Positions 1 through 8,326 of a stretch of DNA of 64,000 bases are shown piece after piece. The position numbers and the translations under genes were made by a program. Position 1 is the stretch's first letter. Each line of letters opens with the position of its first letter. The stretch is from Chloroflexota bacterium (GTDB lineage Bacteria; Chloroflexota; Dehalococcoidia; Lucifugimonadales; Lucifugimonadaceae): the NCBI GenBank assembly GCA_029262735.1, contig JAJCYY010000113.1, positions 1 through 64,000 of the forward strand, written 5' to 3'. The notes below the pieces were generated by a model. That model had not been told where the DNA came from and did no database searches. It worked only from the letters and a program-made list of their open reading frames with translations.

Positions 1-37
1 CGGTAAGATCTCTCCGCTTCGGTAGAGATGACACATC
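1..37 (-). repeat. TGTCAT-family intergenic repeat (partial copy)
   Basis: The window opens inside a copy of the dispersed repeat found at least seven more times here. It reads GGTAAGATC..., then a CTCCGCTTCGG core, and ends in GATGACA, like the right arm at 12963-12994. The other end lies outside the window. It sits downstream of the Cys-rich gene ending at 100. Confidence 0.6.
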
Positions 38-99
38 GCTGTACGGACTGGCAGCGACCTCAGACCACGCTATCCACCCTCCGTTTACACATGGAAAAA

Positions 100-459
100 C
101 TACTCGAACGGAGTTCCGCCGCCGTCCACCCACGCCGAGCGATAGTCGATTCGGTCGCTTCCCGCGCACACCGGCTTTTCCGTCGGATTCTTCGTGAAGA
201 ACTGATTGCGACAGTCAAAGCGGGCAGTGCAGCGTGCTCGAGCGTCCTTGTACGGGCAGCGGCTCTGCATCACCTCGTCAGCCTTCTCCGAGATGTCGCT
301 GTAGATCTGGAACAGCCGTTCCATGCTGGATCTGTATTGCTCGGCATCCAGTTCGACCGGCGCGTTCGCCTGCCCGGAGCCAGATGCGGATCGCCGTTTC
401 TGCGTCAGGTCTACAGATCCTTCAGTAGGTCTATCAGCTCTTTCGCCCTCTCCACGCAT
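100..459 (-). CDS. Small Cys-rich protein of the corrinoid methyltransferase cluster
   Basis: I do not recognise this 119-residue protein. Residues 36-64 look like an amphipathic helix. They are followed by a Cys cluster, RCPYKDARARCTARFDCRNQ, with C-x9-C-x5-C spacing and many basic residues. That spacing could suit a metal or Fe-S site, but this is inference. It is the last gene of the leftward cluster and its ATG start overlaps the end of the corrinoid protein by 49 bases. A GGGGAG about 11 bases upstream could serve as ribosome site. An internal ATG at 324 would avoid the overlap but shorten it to 74 residues. The Cys motif and operon position argue that it is a real gene. Confidence 0.55.
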   Translation of the reverse strand: MRGEGERADRPTEGSVDLTQKRRSASGSGQANAPVELDAEQYRSSMERLFQIYSDISEKADEVMQSRCPYKDARARCTARFDCRNQFFTKNPTEKPVCAGSDRIDYRSAWVDGGGTPFE

Positions 460-1151
460 TCGACAGCATTCTCCCCGTAGCCATCGGCGCCCATCTCGTC
501 CGCAAACTCCTGCGTCACCGGAGCGCCACCGACCATCAATCTGACCTCGTCCCGCAGGCCAACATCCTCGAAATAGCTGATCACCCGACCCATATTCGGC
601 ATCGTCGTAGTCAGCAGAGCAGACATGCCAACAAGCTGGGCGCCGTGCTCCTCGACGGCATCTGAGAACTCATCGGGCGCCGTGTCAACGCCAAGATCAT
701 GCACCACAAATCCGGCGCCCCTGAGCATCATGATGCACAGGTTCTTGCCAATGTCATGAAGGTCGCCCTTCACAGTGCCCATCACCACGGTGCCAATTGG
801 CTCAACGCCAGAGGCAGACAGAATCGGCTCAAGGTGCGCCATCCCGGCCTTCATGGCCCGTGCCGCCACCAGCACCTCGGGCACGAAGATGATGTTGTCC
901 CTGAACTTCACGCCGACGATCGCCATGCCGTTCAGCAGACCTTCATCCAGCACCTGGTTGGCCGTGTAGCCCTTGCCCAGCGCTTCCTGCGTCAGCCGGT
1001 CGACCTCGGTGTTCGCTCCAACGATCAACTGATAGGCCATCTCCTGCATCAGCGCGTCAGTCTTCTCGATCGACTCGCTGATGTGCTTCTGTTCTCCGGG
1101 CCTCGTGACCCACTCGAACTCCTTCGCCAGACCTTCGTGCTGAATTGACAT
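411..1151 (-). CDS. Corrinoid (B12-binding) methyl-carrier protein
   Basis: This is a cobalamin-binding carrier of the MtaC/MtbC/MttC type. It shuttles a methyl group between a substrate-specific methyltransferase and an acceptor methyltransferase. Residues 30-115 match the four-helix cap domain of methionine synthase. Residues 118-246 form the Rossmann B12 domain with the base-off motif D130-L-H132-D-I-G135 (His132 is the lower Co ligand), then GMSALLTTTM near 176 and GG at 208-209. The protein has about 30 extra N-terminal residues compared with MtaC-type carriers. It lies between the UroD-like methyltransferase (upstream, 232-base gap) and the Cys-rich protein. The methyl donor cannot be read from this sequence. 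Confidence 0.9.
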   Translation of the reverse strand: MSIQHEGLAKEFEWVTRPGEQKHISESIEKTDALMQEMAYQLIVGANTEVDRLTQEALGKGYTANQVLDEGLLNGMAIVGVKFRDNIIFVPEVLVAARAMKAGMAHLEPILSASGVEPIGTVVMGTVKGDLHDIGKNLCIMMLRGAGFVVHDLGVDTAPDEFSDAVEEHGAQLVGMSALLTTTMPNMGRVISYFEDVGLRDEVRLMVGGAPVTQEFADEMGADGYGENAVECVERAKELIDLLKDL

Positions 1152-1383
1152 GTTCTGCTGTGCCGCTCCGGGCTACTCCGACATTAATCGTCTGTTTGTT
1201 TCTTTGTTCCGAGGGCGCGGAAAACTAAATGGTCCAGCGCGCATAAATTCATTTTGGCATCTGTAGTGACGATAAGCGACCGTTGGATAGACCCGATTGG
1301 GCTAACGTTTGGCCCAGAAGTAACGAATTACCATAATTTGCGGTGGTTCGAGCACTATCGCGCAGCCAGAGGGACCGCCGATT

Positions 1384-2442
1384 TCAGGCCATTCCGTGTT
1401 CCGCCGCCCAGTCCTCAACCGCAATTGGAATCTCGATCAGGTTCTCCGCCTTCGTCTTCAGCGGTATCGCACACTCCGGCGCAATAAGCTGCACTCCGGC
1501 ATCGAGCGCCCTGTAGACCTCTTGTCGCACCTCATCCGGCCCTCGTGCGTAGAGCGTAGTCGGGTTGTTGATGTTGCCGACCAGCCTGATCTTGCCGTCG
1601 ACCGCAGCCATCGCCTCGAACGGATCGTTACGAGAATCGAAGTGAAAGGCCGCCATGCCGGTCTGCGCGATGTACGGCATGCGGTCCACCGTTGCGCCAC
1701 ATATGTGCAGGATGATCGGCGCGCTCAACTCTTCAGCGAACTCCTGGTGCATCTCCATCAGGAACCGGCGGTAGTACTCGCCACTCACCAGATCACCGGT
1801 TGCATGGTCGGGCAGCGTCAGCGCATCGGCGCCAGCGTCAATCTGTGCCTCCCCGAACAGCGTCGTGAACTCCTTCAACGCCTCGAGAGCCGCCATCGTC
1901 TCCGCAGGATCGTCAACCGTTCCCAGCAGGAACGGCTCCACACCGAAAACGTGATAAGCCAGCGTCCACGGCCCCATCGTCTTTCCAATGATCGCCACCT
2001 CATCGCCAAACTCCTGCTTAAGGATCTTGATCGAGTCGGTGATGGCGACAATGTCGGGGTGTTTCAGGAAGTCCTTCGGCACCTTCACGTCTTTCGAAGT
2101 CTTCCAGATCGGTTTGATCATCCGCACGGTGGGCCAGTTGTCCTTCTGCTCCCACTGCATATCGCAGCCGAGCGCAGACGACTCCTGGATGATCGAGAAG
2201 TACGGCGCTATGGCGTCGAAGCCGAACTCGGTGTACTCAGTCGCAGCCAGCTTCGCGTTCATCTCAGCGTTGCGATTCGCCTCCGGAAAGTAGGCGCCAA
2301 CAAGATCCATCATCTCGACAGTCGCGACGCTTGTCGGATTGGCCACAGGCGGGCGGTCGACAGGAAGACCGTTCAGCGCGTTCAGTGTTCGCTGTCTTGG
2401 TGTGAGCTTCTGCTTCACAGATCCGTTCGCTGACATTGTCAT
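1384..2442 (-). CDS. UroD/MtaA-family corrinoid methyltransferase
   Basis: This belongs to the uroporphyrinogen decarboxylase superfamily, in the branch that moves methyl groups to or from corrinoid proteins (MtaA/MtbA-like), and not to heme-pathway HemE. The evidence is a zinc site of the MtaA kind, H246-x-C248 in LHICG and C324 in APECAIP, and the adjacent corrinoid carrier gene. The length, 352 residues, is normal for the family. A GGGGAT ribosome site precedes the ATG; a second ATG two codons in is also possible. In methanogens the thiol acceptor is coenzyme M. Here a folate or another thiol is more likely, but that is inference. Confidence 0.85.
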   Translation of the reverse strand: MTMSANGSVKQKLTPRQRTLNALNGLPVDRPPVANPTSVATVEMMDLVGAYFPEANRNAEMNAKLAATEYTEFGFDAIAPYFSIIQESSALGCDMQWEQKDNWPTVRMIKPIWKTSKDVKVPKDFLKHPDIVAITDSIKILKQEFGDEVAIIGKTMGPWTLAYHVFGVEPFLLGTVDDPAETMAALEALKEFTTLFGEAQIDAGADALTLPDHATGDLVSGEYYRRFLMEMHQEFAEELSAPIILHICGATVDRMPYIAQTGMAAFHFDSRNDPFEAMAAVDGKIRLVGNINNPTTLYARGPDEVRQEVYRALDAGVQLIAPECAIPLKTKAENLIEIPIAVEDWAAEHGMA

Positions 2443-2493
2443 TATCCCCTGTCCGCATCGGTGACTAACACCGCCATCGGACTATCAAAATCT

Positions 2494-3162
2494 TCAGGTA
2501 GAACTGAAGCCGAGAGTCTGGGTCGTCATCTGACCCTCCATCTCATCGGCCTCTAGCATTCTCTCAACTGCACTCACATTGCGTGCGTACGGTAGCAACA
2601 GCCTGACGAAGCCATCGTGACGCTGACCGTCCGGAAAGCGGAAGCTGTCAGGCGTCACTCGCTCACACTGTCCGTACTTCATGAATCCACCGACAGCCGC
2701 TCTGATCCGGGATTCGGCGCGCTCAGCCTCGCCGCGGACCGACACCGTGTAGACGTATGTGCCGTCGTTCTGCTCGCCAGTTACGATGAACGTCAGTGTC
2801 GATTTGTTGTCTGCCGCCTCGATCGGGCCGCTCGGCAGGAGATCCGGGTCCTTCTCGACAGCTTCCTTGAACATGAATCGCATCGGCTGAACCAGGATGT
2901 CACCGGGCGGGACCAGTGCCTGGTTCGGGGAGCCTGCGACAGGCTCGAGGTCTCCGAGTTTCACGATCCTGTCCCTGATCTTCCCCAGCCGCTTGTCGGT
3001 CCCCGGTATGGAACTGTATGACCAGATGGTGAGTGTTCGGTCCTTGAGAAACAGCCCCACACTGATGTCGTGAAAATGCGGGTCCATTGAGACAAGCTCG
3101 ACGCATTTGCCAAGTCGGCCGATCGTCTCTTTGACGCTGGGCTTCTGCGCTGTCTGGGTCAT
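2494..3162 (-). CDS. Unknown protein in the corrinoid methyltransferase cluster
   Basis: I do not recognise this 222-residue soluble protein. It has no signal peptide or membrane segment. Recognisable stretches are an N-terminal region with MDPHFHDISVGLFL near 26-39, a mid segment PPGDILVQPMRFMFKEA near 85-101, and a C-terminal region with alternating charge. CGGAG lies 6 bases before the ATG. It is flanked at about 50 bases by the homocysteine methyltransferase (upstream) and the UroD-like gene (downstream), so it is probably co-transcribed. It may act as a substrate-specific or accessory component of the methyl transfer system. That role is inferred from position only. Confidence 0.75.
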   Translation of the reverse strand: MTQTAQKPSVKETIGRLGKCVELVSMDPHFHDISVGLFLKDRTLTIWSYSSIPGTDKRLGKIRDRIVKLGDLEPVAGSPNQALVPPGDILVQPMRFMFKEAVEKDPDLLPSGPIEAADNKSTLTFIVTGEQNDGTYVYTVSVRGEAERAESRIRAAVGGFMKYGQCERVTPDSFRFPDGQRHDGFVRLLLPYARNVSAVERMLEADEMEGQMTTQTLGFSST

Positions 3163-3214
3163 TTCAGCTCCGTGATCTCTGCCTGACGAAGGTCATCCCT
3201 TCGTTCCGCATACC

Positions 3215-4123
3215 TTACATGGCTACGGCCTCGCCCTTTACAGCGTCGACCAGAGCCTTGATGTGTGCGGCAGTAGTGCCGCAGCAGCCTCCGAGTATGT
3301 TGATCGGTAGATCGGCGAGCTTCCTGTAGCCCTCCGCCATGAACTCAGGTGACTCCGGGTAGCAGTTCTCGCCCTTTACCAGCGTTGGCATGCCCGCGTT
3401 GGACTGGACGACGAGATACTTGTCGGTCACGGCACGCATCTTCTCAGCGATCTCAACCATGCGCTCGATGCCGTTTCCGCAGTTCGTGCCTACCACATCA
3501 GCCCCCTCAGCCTGCAATGCTTCAACTGCTTGCTCAGGAGTTACACCCATCATCGTGAAGTAACCGCGGGGGCCCTTGTCGAAAACCATCGTCGACATCA
3601 CGGTCAGCTTCGTATTGTCCTTCGCTGCTCGAATGCCAAGTATCGCCTCTTCAAGTGCGATCTGCGTCTCGATAATCACGCCGTCAGCGCCGCCCTCTTC
3701 AAGTGCGCTCATCTGCTCTGCGAGCGCGTCGTAGGCGGCGTCTTCGGATATGTCACCCAGCGGTTCGAGCAGTCCGCCGAGTGGTCCGACCGAGCCGACC
3801 ACGAGTTCTCCGTCTGGCGCTCCGGCGCGTGCGTTCTGCACAGCCTTGATATTCAGCTCTCGCACGCGGTCGTCTGCACCGTAACGCGCCAGGCCAATCC
3901 GGTTGCCACCGAACGTGTTCGTGAGCACCATGTCCGAACCTGCTGCGAAGTACTGCGCAGCCATCTCCTGAACTACCTCAGGCCGCTCGGAATTGAGCAG
4001 CTCGGGACAGCCGCCCGGCTCGAGACCATGCTCCTGCAGATACGATCCGGTAGCACCATCGAACACCAGGATTTCACCGGTTGAAAGGCGGTCGAGGATT
4101 CCCGGGCTGGCTGAGTTTTTCAC
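3215..4123 (-). CDS. Homocysteine S-methyltransferase family protein (zinc, MetH N-domain type)
   Basis: This protein has the S-methyl_trans (Pcf02574) fold of BHMT, MmuM and the MetH N-domain, and should move a methyl group to homocysteine or another thiol. It opens with VFDGATGSYLQ, has the LTNTFGGNR segment, and carries the three zinc cysteines: C215 in GTNCG and C280/C281 in GGCCGT (numbered from the GTG start). I chose GTG at 4123 because AAGGA lies 8 bases upstream; a TTG at 4153 would add ten residues with a weaker site. It lacks folate and B12 domains, so it would need the corrinoid protein at 411-1151 as methyl donor. Methionine formation from a demethylated substrate is plausible but not shown. 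Confidence 0.88.
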   Translation of the reverse strand: MKNSASPGILDRLSTGEILVFDGATGSYLQEHGLEPGGCPELLNSERPEVVQEMAAQYFAAGSDMVLTNTFGGNRIGLARYGADDRVRELNIKAVQNARAGAPDGELVVGSVGPLGGLLEPLGDISEDAAYDALAEQMSALEEGGADGVIIETQIALEEAILGIRAAKDNTKLTVMSTMVFDKGPRGYFTMMGVTPEQAVEALQAEGADVVGTNCGNGIERMVEIAEKMRAVTDKYLVVQSNAGMPTLVKGENCYPESPEFMAEGYRKLADLPINILGGCCGTTAAHIKALVDAVKGEAVAM

Positions 4124-4253
4124 TTCTATTTCCTTATGAATATGCTTCGCCAACAGCCAAATGCCGGGTAGGACTCAGGTGCGACTACTGGATTAGATGC
4201 ACCAACTGCCGTGAGAAGTTTCGAGATGTTCCAGGACTGCTTACGTTGCAGTC

Positions 4254-4613
4254 TTACACTTTTCCGAAACCATCGACTCCTGCCCAGGAGTCAATCGCGC
4301 CGGGTCGTTCGTCCCGATCTCCTGAACTCTGAAGATCTCTTATCCGGGCAACGAAGTCAGCAGGCATCTTCGTATTGAACATGAGTGCAATCTGATCTGC
4401 CGCTTTCGCAGCTGTGCCATCTACTTCTACGTACTTACCGAAGTCCCAGCCATCGAGATATGCGTCGGATCCGGCACTGCCGTCATGCATTGCAATTGCG
4501 TCAGTAGCCTCCTGGAACCTTGCTTCCAACGGCTTTGACACCTGGCCATCATCGCCCTGCGCCTGCACCTGCACTGGAATCTCCTTCCAGTACATCACGC
4601 GAATCTTTGCCAA
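4254..4613 (-). CDS. Virulence_fact (PF13769-like) domain protein
   Basis: This short protein (119 residues) matches the Virulence_fact domain, known from staphylococcal CvfC. The match rests on the opening KIRVMYWKEIPVQVQAQ, the middle LDGWDFG and the helix after it. The biochemical role of the domain is unknown to me. I chose the TTG at 4613 because AGGGAG sits 6 bases upstream and the domain begins right there. An ATG at 4682 would add 23 low-complexity residues. It is the first gene of the leftward methyltransferase cluster, about 130 bases before the homocysteine methyltransferase, and diverges from the dehydrogenase at 4884. Confidence 0.75.
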   Translation of the reverse strand: MAKIRVMYWKEIPVQVQAQGDDGQVSKPLEARFQEATDAIAMHDGSAGSDAYLDGWDFGKYVEVDGTAAKAADQIALMFNTKMPADFVARIRDLQSSGDRDERPGAIDSWAGVDGFGKV

Positions 4614-4883
4614 CTTTTTCTCCCTGAGTGGCCGACATATGGCCGACGAACGCCCGATCCGGCTTCCCGTATTGACAGCCATATGCTGGTCGCACCTGCA
4701 CCCGACGGCCTCACGAGCTTCAATTTTAACATCTCAGTTCGCATTGTCCGGCTTCATCAGTTCGGATCACGTCATGACTCCCGGTCTGATCGCGTCCTGA
4801 GCGGATATTACCTTGCCAGTCGTATCGTGCCGTAAGCTACGCGAAAGGCGACAGATAGGACACACGATGAAAGCAGGCGCCAG

Positions 4884-5912
4884 TTGATCGGTGATGAAGC
4901 GTCAACAGAGGCAGATTCAGAGGCTGAAGGCAGCCGACGGCATCTCGTCGTCGTGCCGGATGACTTCCCGCCTGTCTTTGCAGACTCGACTGCGCTTATG
5001 CGCCTCCGGCGTCGGAACGATCTCGATGTGCAGGTCTACACGACACAGCCAAAGGACGAAACCGAACTGATATCCCGCGTATCTGCCGCGAATTCGGTCA
5101 TCGCAATACGCTCGTCGACAGCGTTCAATCACTCTGTGATCGAGGCCGCAACGGCGCTGCGTCACATTGCCATCTGGGGAACTGCAACCGACAACATTGC
5201 AATGGATGCTATTCGCCGTGCAGGTATCGCCGTCACTCACACGCCAAACACTGCGACCGACGCCGTTGCAGAACACGCGCTGGCGCTGGCGCTGACACTT
5301 GCACACCGTGTGCATGAGCTGGATCTGCGCGTCAGAGGAGGAGAGTGGCCGGGGATCCGTATAACCCAGCTAACAGGGAAAACTGCTGGAGTGATCGGCG
5401 CTGGCGCAGTCGGAATTCGCTTTGCAGAGCTAGCCCGCGGTATCGGCATGGACGTGCTGTTGTGCCCGATACAGCTGCAGGACGAAACGACAAGGATCGA
5501 TCAGTTGCCAGAGTGGACGCAGGTGGTCGGGCTGGACGAACTGCTCGAAAACGCCGATGTTGTTTCCCTTCATGGCCGACTCTCCGCCACCACAGACCAC
5601 CTGATTGACGCAGCCCGCCTTGAACAGATGCGTCCGAACGCAATGCTCATCAATACCTCTCGTGGAAGGCTTGTGAGCGAGGCAGACCTGACGGTGGCTC
5701 TCACAAACGAAACGATCGCCGGTGCCGCGCTCGATGTGTTCGAGCTCGAGCCGATTCCTCACCATAGTCCTCTACGCACCCTCTCGAATATCATTCTTTC
5801 CCCACACGCCGCCGCCGCCACAAACGAAGCGTTGAACGCTGGATTAAACGCCACGGTGGACAACATCCTGGGATTCCTGGAAGGGCGATCGGTACCTAGA
5901 GTGGACAGATAG
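4884..5912 (+). CDS. D-isomer-specific 2-hydroxyacid dehydrogenase
   Basis: This is an NAD-dependent 2-hydroxyacid dehydrogenase of the SerA/GyaR superfamily. The Rossmann motif is G172-A-G-A-V-G177, and the catalytic triad is R260 (NTSRGR), E289 (DVFELEP) and H308 (SPHAA). The length of 342 residues is typical for single-domain members without the ACT domain of SerA. The start is a TTG; an acidic 18-residue leader precedes the first beta strand. The substrate cannot be assigned: glyoxylate, hydroxypyruvate, phosphoglycerate or a sugar-acid ketone are all open. It stands alone between the leftward methyltransferase cluster and the transporter promoter. Confidence 0.87.
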   Translation: MIGDEASTEADSEAEGSRRHLVVVPDDFPPVFADSTALMRLRRRNDLDVQVYTTQPKDETELISRVSAANSVIAIRSSTAFNHSVIEAATALRHIAIWGTATDNIAMDAIRRAGIAVTHTPNTATDAVAEHALALALTLAHRVHELDLRVRGGEWPGIRITQLTGKTAGVIGAGAVGIRFAELARGIGMDVLLCPIQLQDETTRIDQLPEWTQVVGLDELLENADVVSLHGRLSATTDHLIDAARLEQMRPNAMLINTSRGRLVSEADLTVALTNETIAGAALDVFELEPIPHHSPLRTLSNIILSPHAAAATNEALNAGLNATVDNILGFLEGRSVPRVDR

Positions 5913-5950
5913 GTGAACCTTTTGTGCTCCTTAAGGCCACTTAATCTTCG

Positions 5951-5979
5951 TTGACACCCCAGTAGACCAAACTTATACT
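5951..5979 (+). promoter_or_regulatory. Near-consensus sigma70 promoter for the ABC transporter
   Basis: TTGACA (5951-5956), a 17-base spacer and TATACT (5974-5979) form the best promoter match I saw in the window. Transcription would start near 5986 and leave a leader of about 195 bases before the GTG at 6183. The leader has a 9-bp hairpin (CGCAGTACT at 6106-6114 with AGTGCTGTG at 6119-6127, two G-T pairs) and a strong GAGGAGG ribosome site. Confidence 0.75.
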
Positions 5980-6182
5980 TGGTCCGTTTTTCGGCCTTCC
6001 ACCGAGGCGGCTCGCAGTTCGGCACGTGCATGGCGCGATCGACAGGCGGTCTCTGCAAGTCGATGGAGTAGAGGGCCTTATTGATCACTTGTAGGCGTGT
6101 GCAAGCGCAGTACTAAACAGTGCTGTGCCAGTCTTTCTGACACTTTGTGAGGAGGGCGACGCGTCTGAGGAGGAAATGCTGA

Positions 6183-8060
6183 GTGTTTAGACGATCAAGA
6201 CGATTTAAGTTGATTGCTGGCCTGCTAGTCGGGGCCAGCCTATCTGTCGCAGTAGCTTGCGGCAGTGAAGACCCGACGGCGGTTCCGGTACAACCGACGA
6301 ACACGCCAACTTCGGCGCAGCCGACTGCGGCACAGCCGACCAACACACCGACCAGCGGTGGTGGTCACGACATTCCGTCCCCGGATACGCCGGCCGGCGA
6401 GGCCGTGGTTGTTCTGGGGCTGAACGCAGTTCAGGACCAGAACGGCCGCAACCAGGCGCAGTCGCCTGAGATCATCCACTACTACGGTATCGGGGAGACG
6501 ATGTTCCTCCGAGGCTCGGATGACTCGGCCCAGCCCTGGCTCGCTTCGGACTGGTCCCTTGAGACTGACCTCTCAGGTGCCACGCTGACGATCCAGTCCG
6601 GTGTCAAGTTCCACGTCGTTGACGGCAAGGACTTCGGTGAACTGACCGCTGAGGACGTTGCCTGGAGCATGAACGATGCAAATGCAACGACCAACTCGAA
6701 CTCGATCCACGGGCAGGCTGGTGACTTTGCCAGTCTGTTCAGAGAGTGGAAAGCGGTCGATGACAGGACCGTCCAGTTTGACTTCGAGTCCTTCGACACC
6801 AGCTGGAAGGACGACTTCCTTAACCAGTCAGGTCAGGCTTTTGTGGTCTTCTCCAAGAAGGCTTTCGATCAGGAGGGCGCTGACTGGGTTCGTGACAACG
6901 TGGTTGCCACAGGGCCTTTCCAGCCCGTTGAGTGGCTGCGTGATTCGAAGCTGGTGATGGAGGCGGTGCCCAGCCACTGGAAGTTCCAGCCCAAGACCAA
7001 CAGGATCACCATCCTGGAAGTTTCTGAATCAACTACTCGGGCAGCAATGCTGCGCACGGGTGAGGCTGACGTTGCTGCCATTCTCGCCACAGATGCTCCG
7101 GCGTTTATTGCCGGTGGGTTCGGCGCAACCAGCACGGGCGGAGGCGGCCAGGAAGGCCTGTTCTTCTCCGGTAACCTGTGGGAGCAGTTCAGCGCACGTG
7201 AGGGCCAGGGCGAAGGCGAAGCGAACGAAATAAAGCTGACACGTGACACCTACGCGAACGACTTCCCGTGGATTGGCGATCCGTTCGACACGGGCGACCC
7301 CAACGACATGGAAGAGGCTCGCATGGTCCGCCGGGCAATGGCCATCGCCATTGATCGACAGTCAATCGTGGACAACGTGCTTTCCGGACTCGGTGACGTC
7401 AACCACGTGCAGTACTTTGACCGGACGCACCCGAACTGGACCGGCGAGCACGAGTACTACTACGACCCGGACGAAGCTGCTTCAATCATCTCTGGCCTCG
7501 ATTCCAACTACTTCAAGGGTTCCGGCGACGCCGACAACCTGAACGGTAATGCATTCGAGGTTTCCATCTACTCGCAGGATGGAAACGCAAGCATCAGAGG
7601 TGAGATCGCAGACGCGGTGGCTGGCTTCTGGTCCGACATTGGCCTGGAAGTGTTCAGCCTGAAGTTCTCATACCGCACCTTCCGACCTGGTGTGGTAGCA
7701 CGCACGAACGTGCACCCCTGGATCACAGCTTGTGACAAAGGGAACACGTCCTGGCAGTGGGGCAACCCGAAGGGGCTGGTGCAGACGTCACTCTCACGCG
7801 GTGGCTTCAGCTGCGGATTCGAGTCTCCCGAGATCGTGGAGTTCTACCAGAGGATGGCAACCGCCCCTGACACAGCGACGGCGGTGACTGCAGCCAACGA
7901 GTACCTCGACTACGTGTACTTCTGGAACCTGCAGCCCGGTGTTGTGACGCTCCCTGCGGACGTCTACTACAACCCCAACAAGATCGCTTCGTGGGAGATG
8001 GACAAGGCGACTACCTCGCAAGACAACACAGGTAGTTACTGGAACCTGATCCTGAAGTAG
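6183..8060 (+). CDS. ABC transporter substrate-binding lipoprotein, family 5
   Basis: This is the extracellular binding component of a peptide/opine/nickel-type ABC importer (SBP_bac_5). Residues 1-25 are a basic, hydrophobic signal ending in VAVAC, with Cys26 as the likely lipidated residue. A Thr/Pro/Gln-rich tether follows (about 27-60), as is common in Chloroflexota lipoproteins. The binding domain then runs from about 65 to the end, with the family's SDWSLETD, EDVAWSM and VVATGPF segments. The start is GTG, 9 bases after GAGGAGG. Two permease genes follow after a hairpin-containing gap. The family binds peptides but also sugars, so the substrate is open. Confidence 0.9.
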   Translation: MFRRSRRFKLIAGLLVGASLSVAVACGSEDPTAVPVQPTNTPTSAQPTAAQPTNTPTSGGGHDIPSPDTPAGEAVVVLGLNAVQDQNGRNQAQSPEIIHYYGIGETMFLRGSDDSAQPWLASDWSLETDLSGATLTIQSGVKFHVVDGKDFGELTAEDVAWSMNDANATTNSNSIHGQAGDFASLFREWKAVDDRTVQFDFESFDTSWKDDFLNQSGQAFVVFSKKAFDQEGADWVRDNVVATGPFQPVEWLRDSKLVMEAVPSHWKFQPKTNRITILEVSESTTRAAMLRTGEADVAAILATDAPAFIAGGFGATSTGGGGQEGLFFSGNLWEQFSAREGQGEGEANEIKLTRDTYANDFPWIGDPFDTGDPNDMEEARMVRRAMAIAIDRQSIVDNVLSGLGDVNHVQYFDRTHPNWTGEHEYYYDPDEAASIISGLDSNYFKGSGDADNLNGNAFEVSIYSQDGNASIRGEIADAVAGFWSDIGLEVFSLKFSYRTFRPGVVARTNVHPWITACDKGNTSWQWGNPKGLVQTSLSRGGFSCGFESPEIVEFYQRMATAPDTATAVTAANEYLDYVYFWNLQPGVVTLPADVYYNPNKIASWEMDKATTSQDNTGSYWNLILK

Positions 8061-8094
8061 TCCGACTACTTGACCGCGAGATAGGCCGAATTAT

Positions 8095-8128
8095 CCCGGC
8101 CCCGATGACGAAAATCATCGGGGCCGGG
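8095..8128 (+). terminator. Strong intercistronic hairpin after the binding-protein gene
   Basis: A perfect 14-bp stem, CCCGGCCCCGATGA / TCATCGGGGCCGGG, encloses a CGAAAA loop. No long T run follows, so it may be a leaky terminator or an RNA-stabilising structure that leaves more binding-protein than permease message. That arrangement is common in importer operons. Confidence 0.75.
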
Positions 8129-8326
8129 AAACCTCTATGTCGCTCCTGAACGTAGTATCACCAAACTCAGTTTGTTGGGCGGACCGGCCTCGATGAACAT
8201 TGGTTAAGGTCTGCAGGTTGGAGCGGGAAGAAAAGCCGGATGTTCACCGGAATTTCAGATATATAACAGTTCAACCCGTGTACGCATGTCGCCCAGAGTT
8301 GTGCGGTGGCTCAGCGGGAGATAACC

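Noticed and set aside
1396-2433. 345-codon frame opposite the UroD-like gene
   Set aside because: Antisense to a gene with an intact zinc site; composition rich in Arg/His/Leu without motif.
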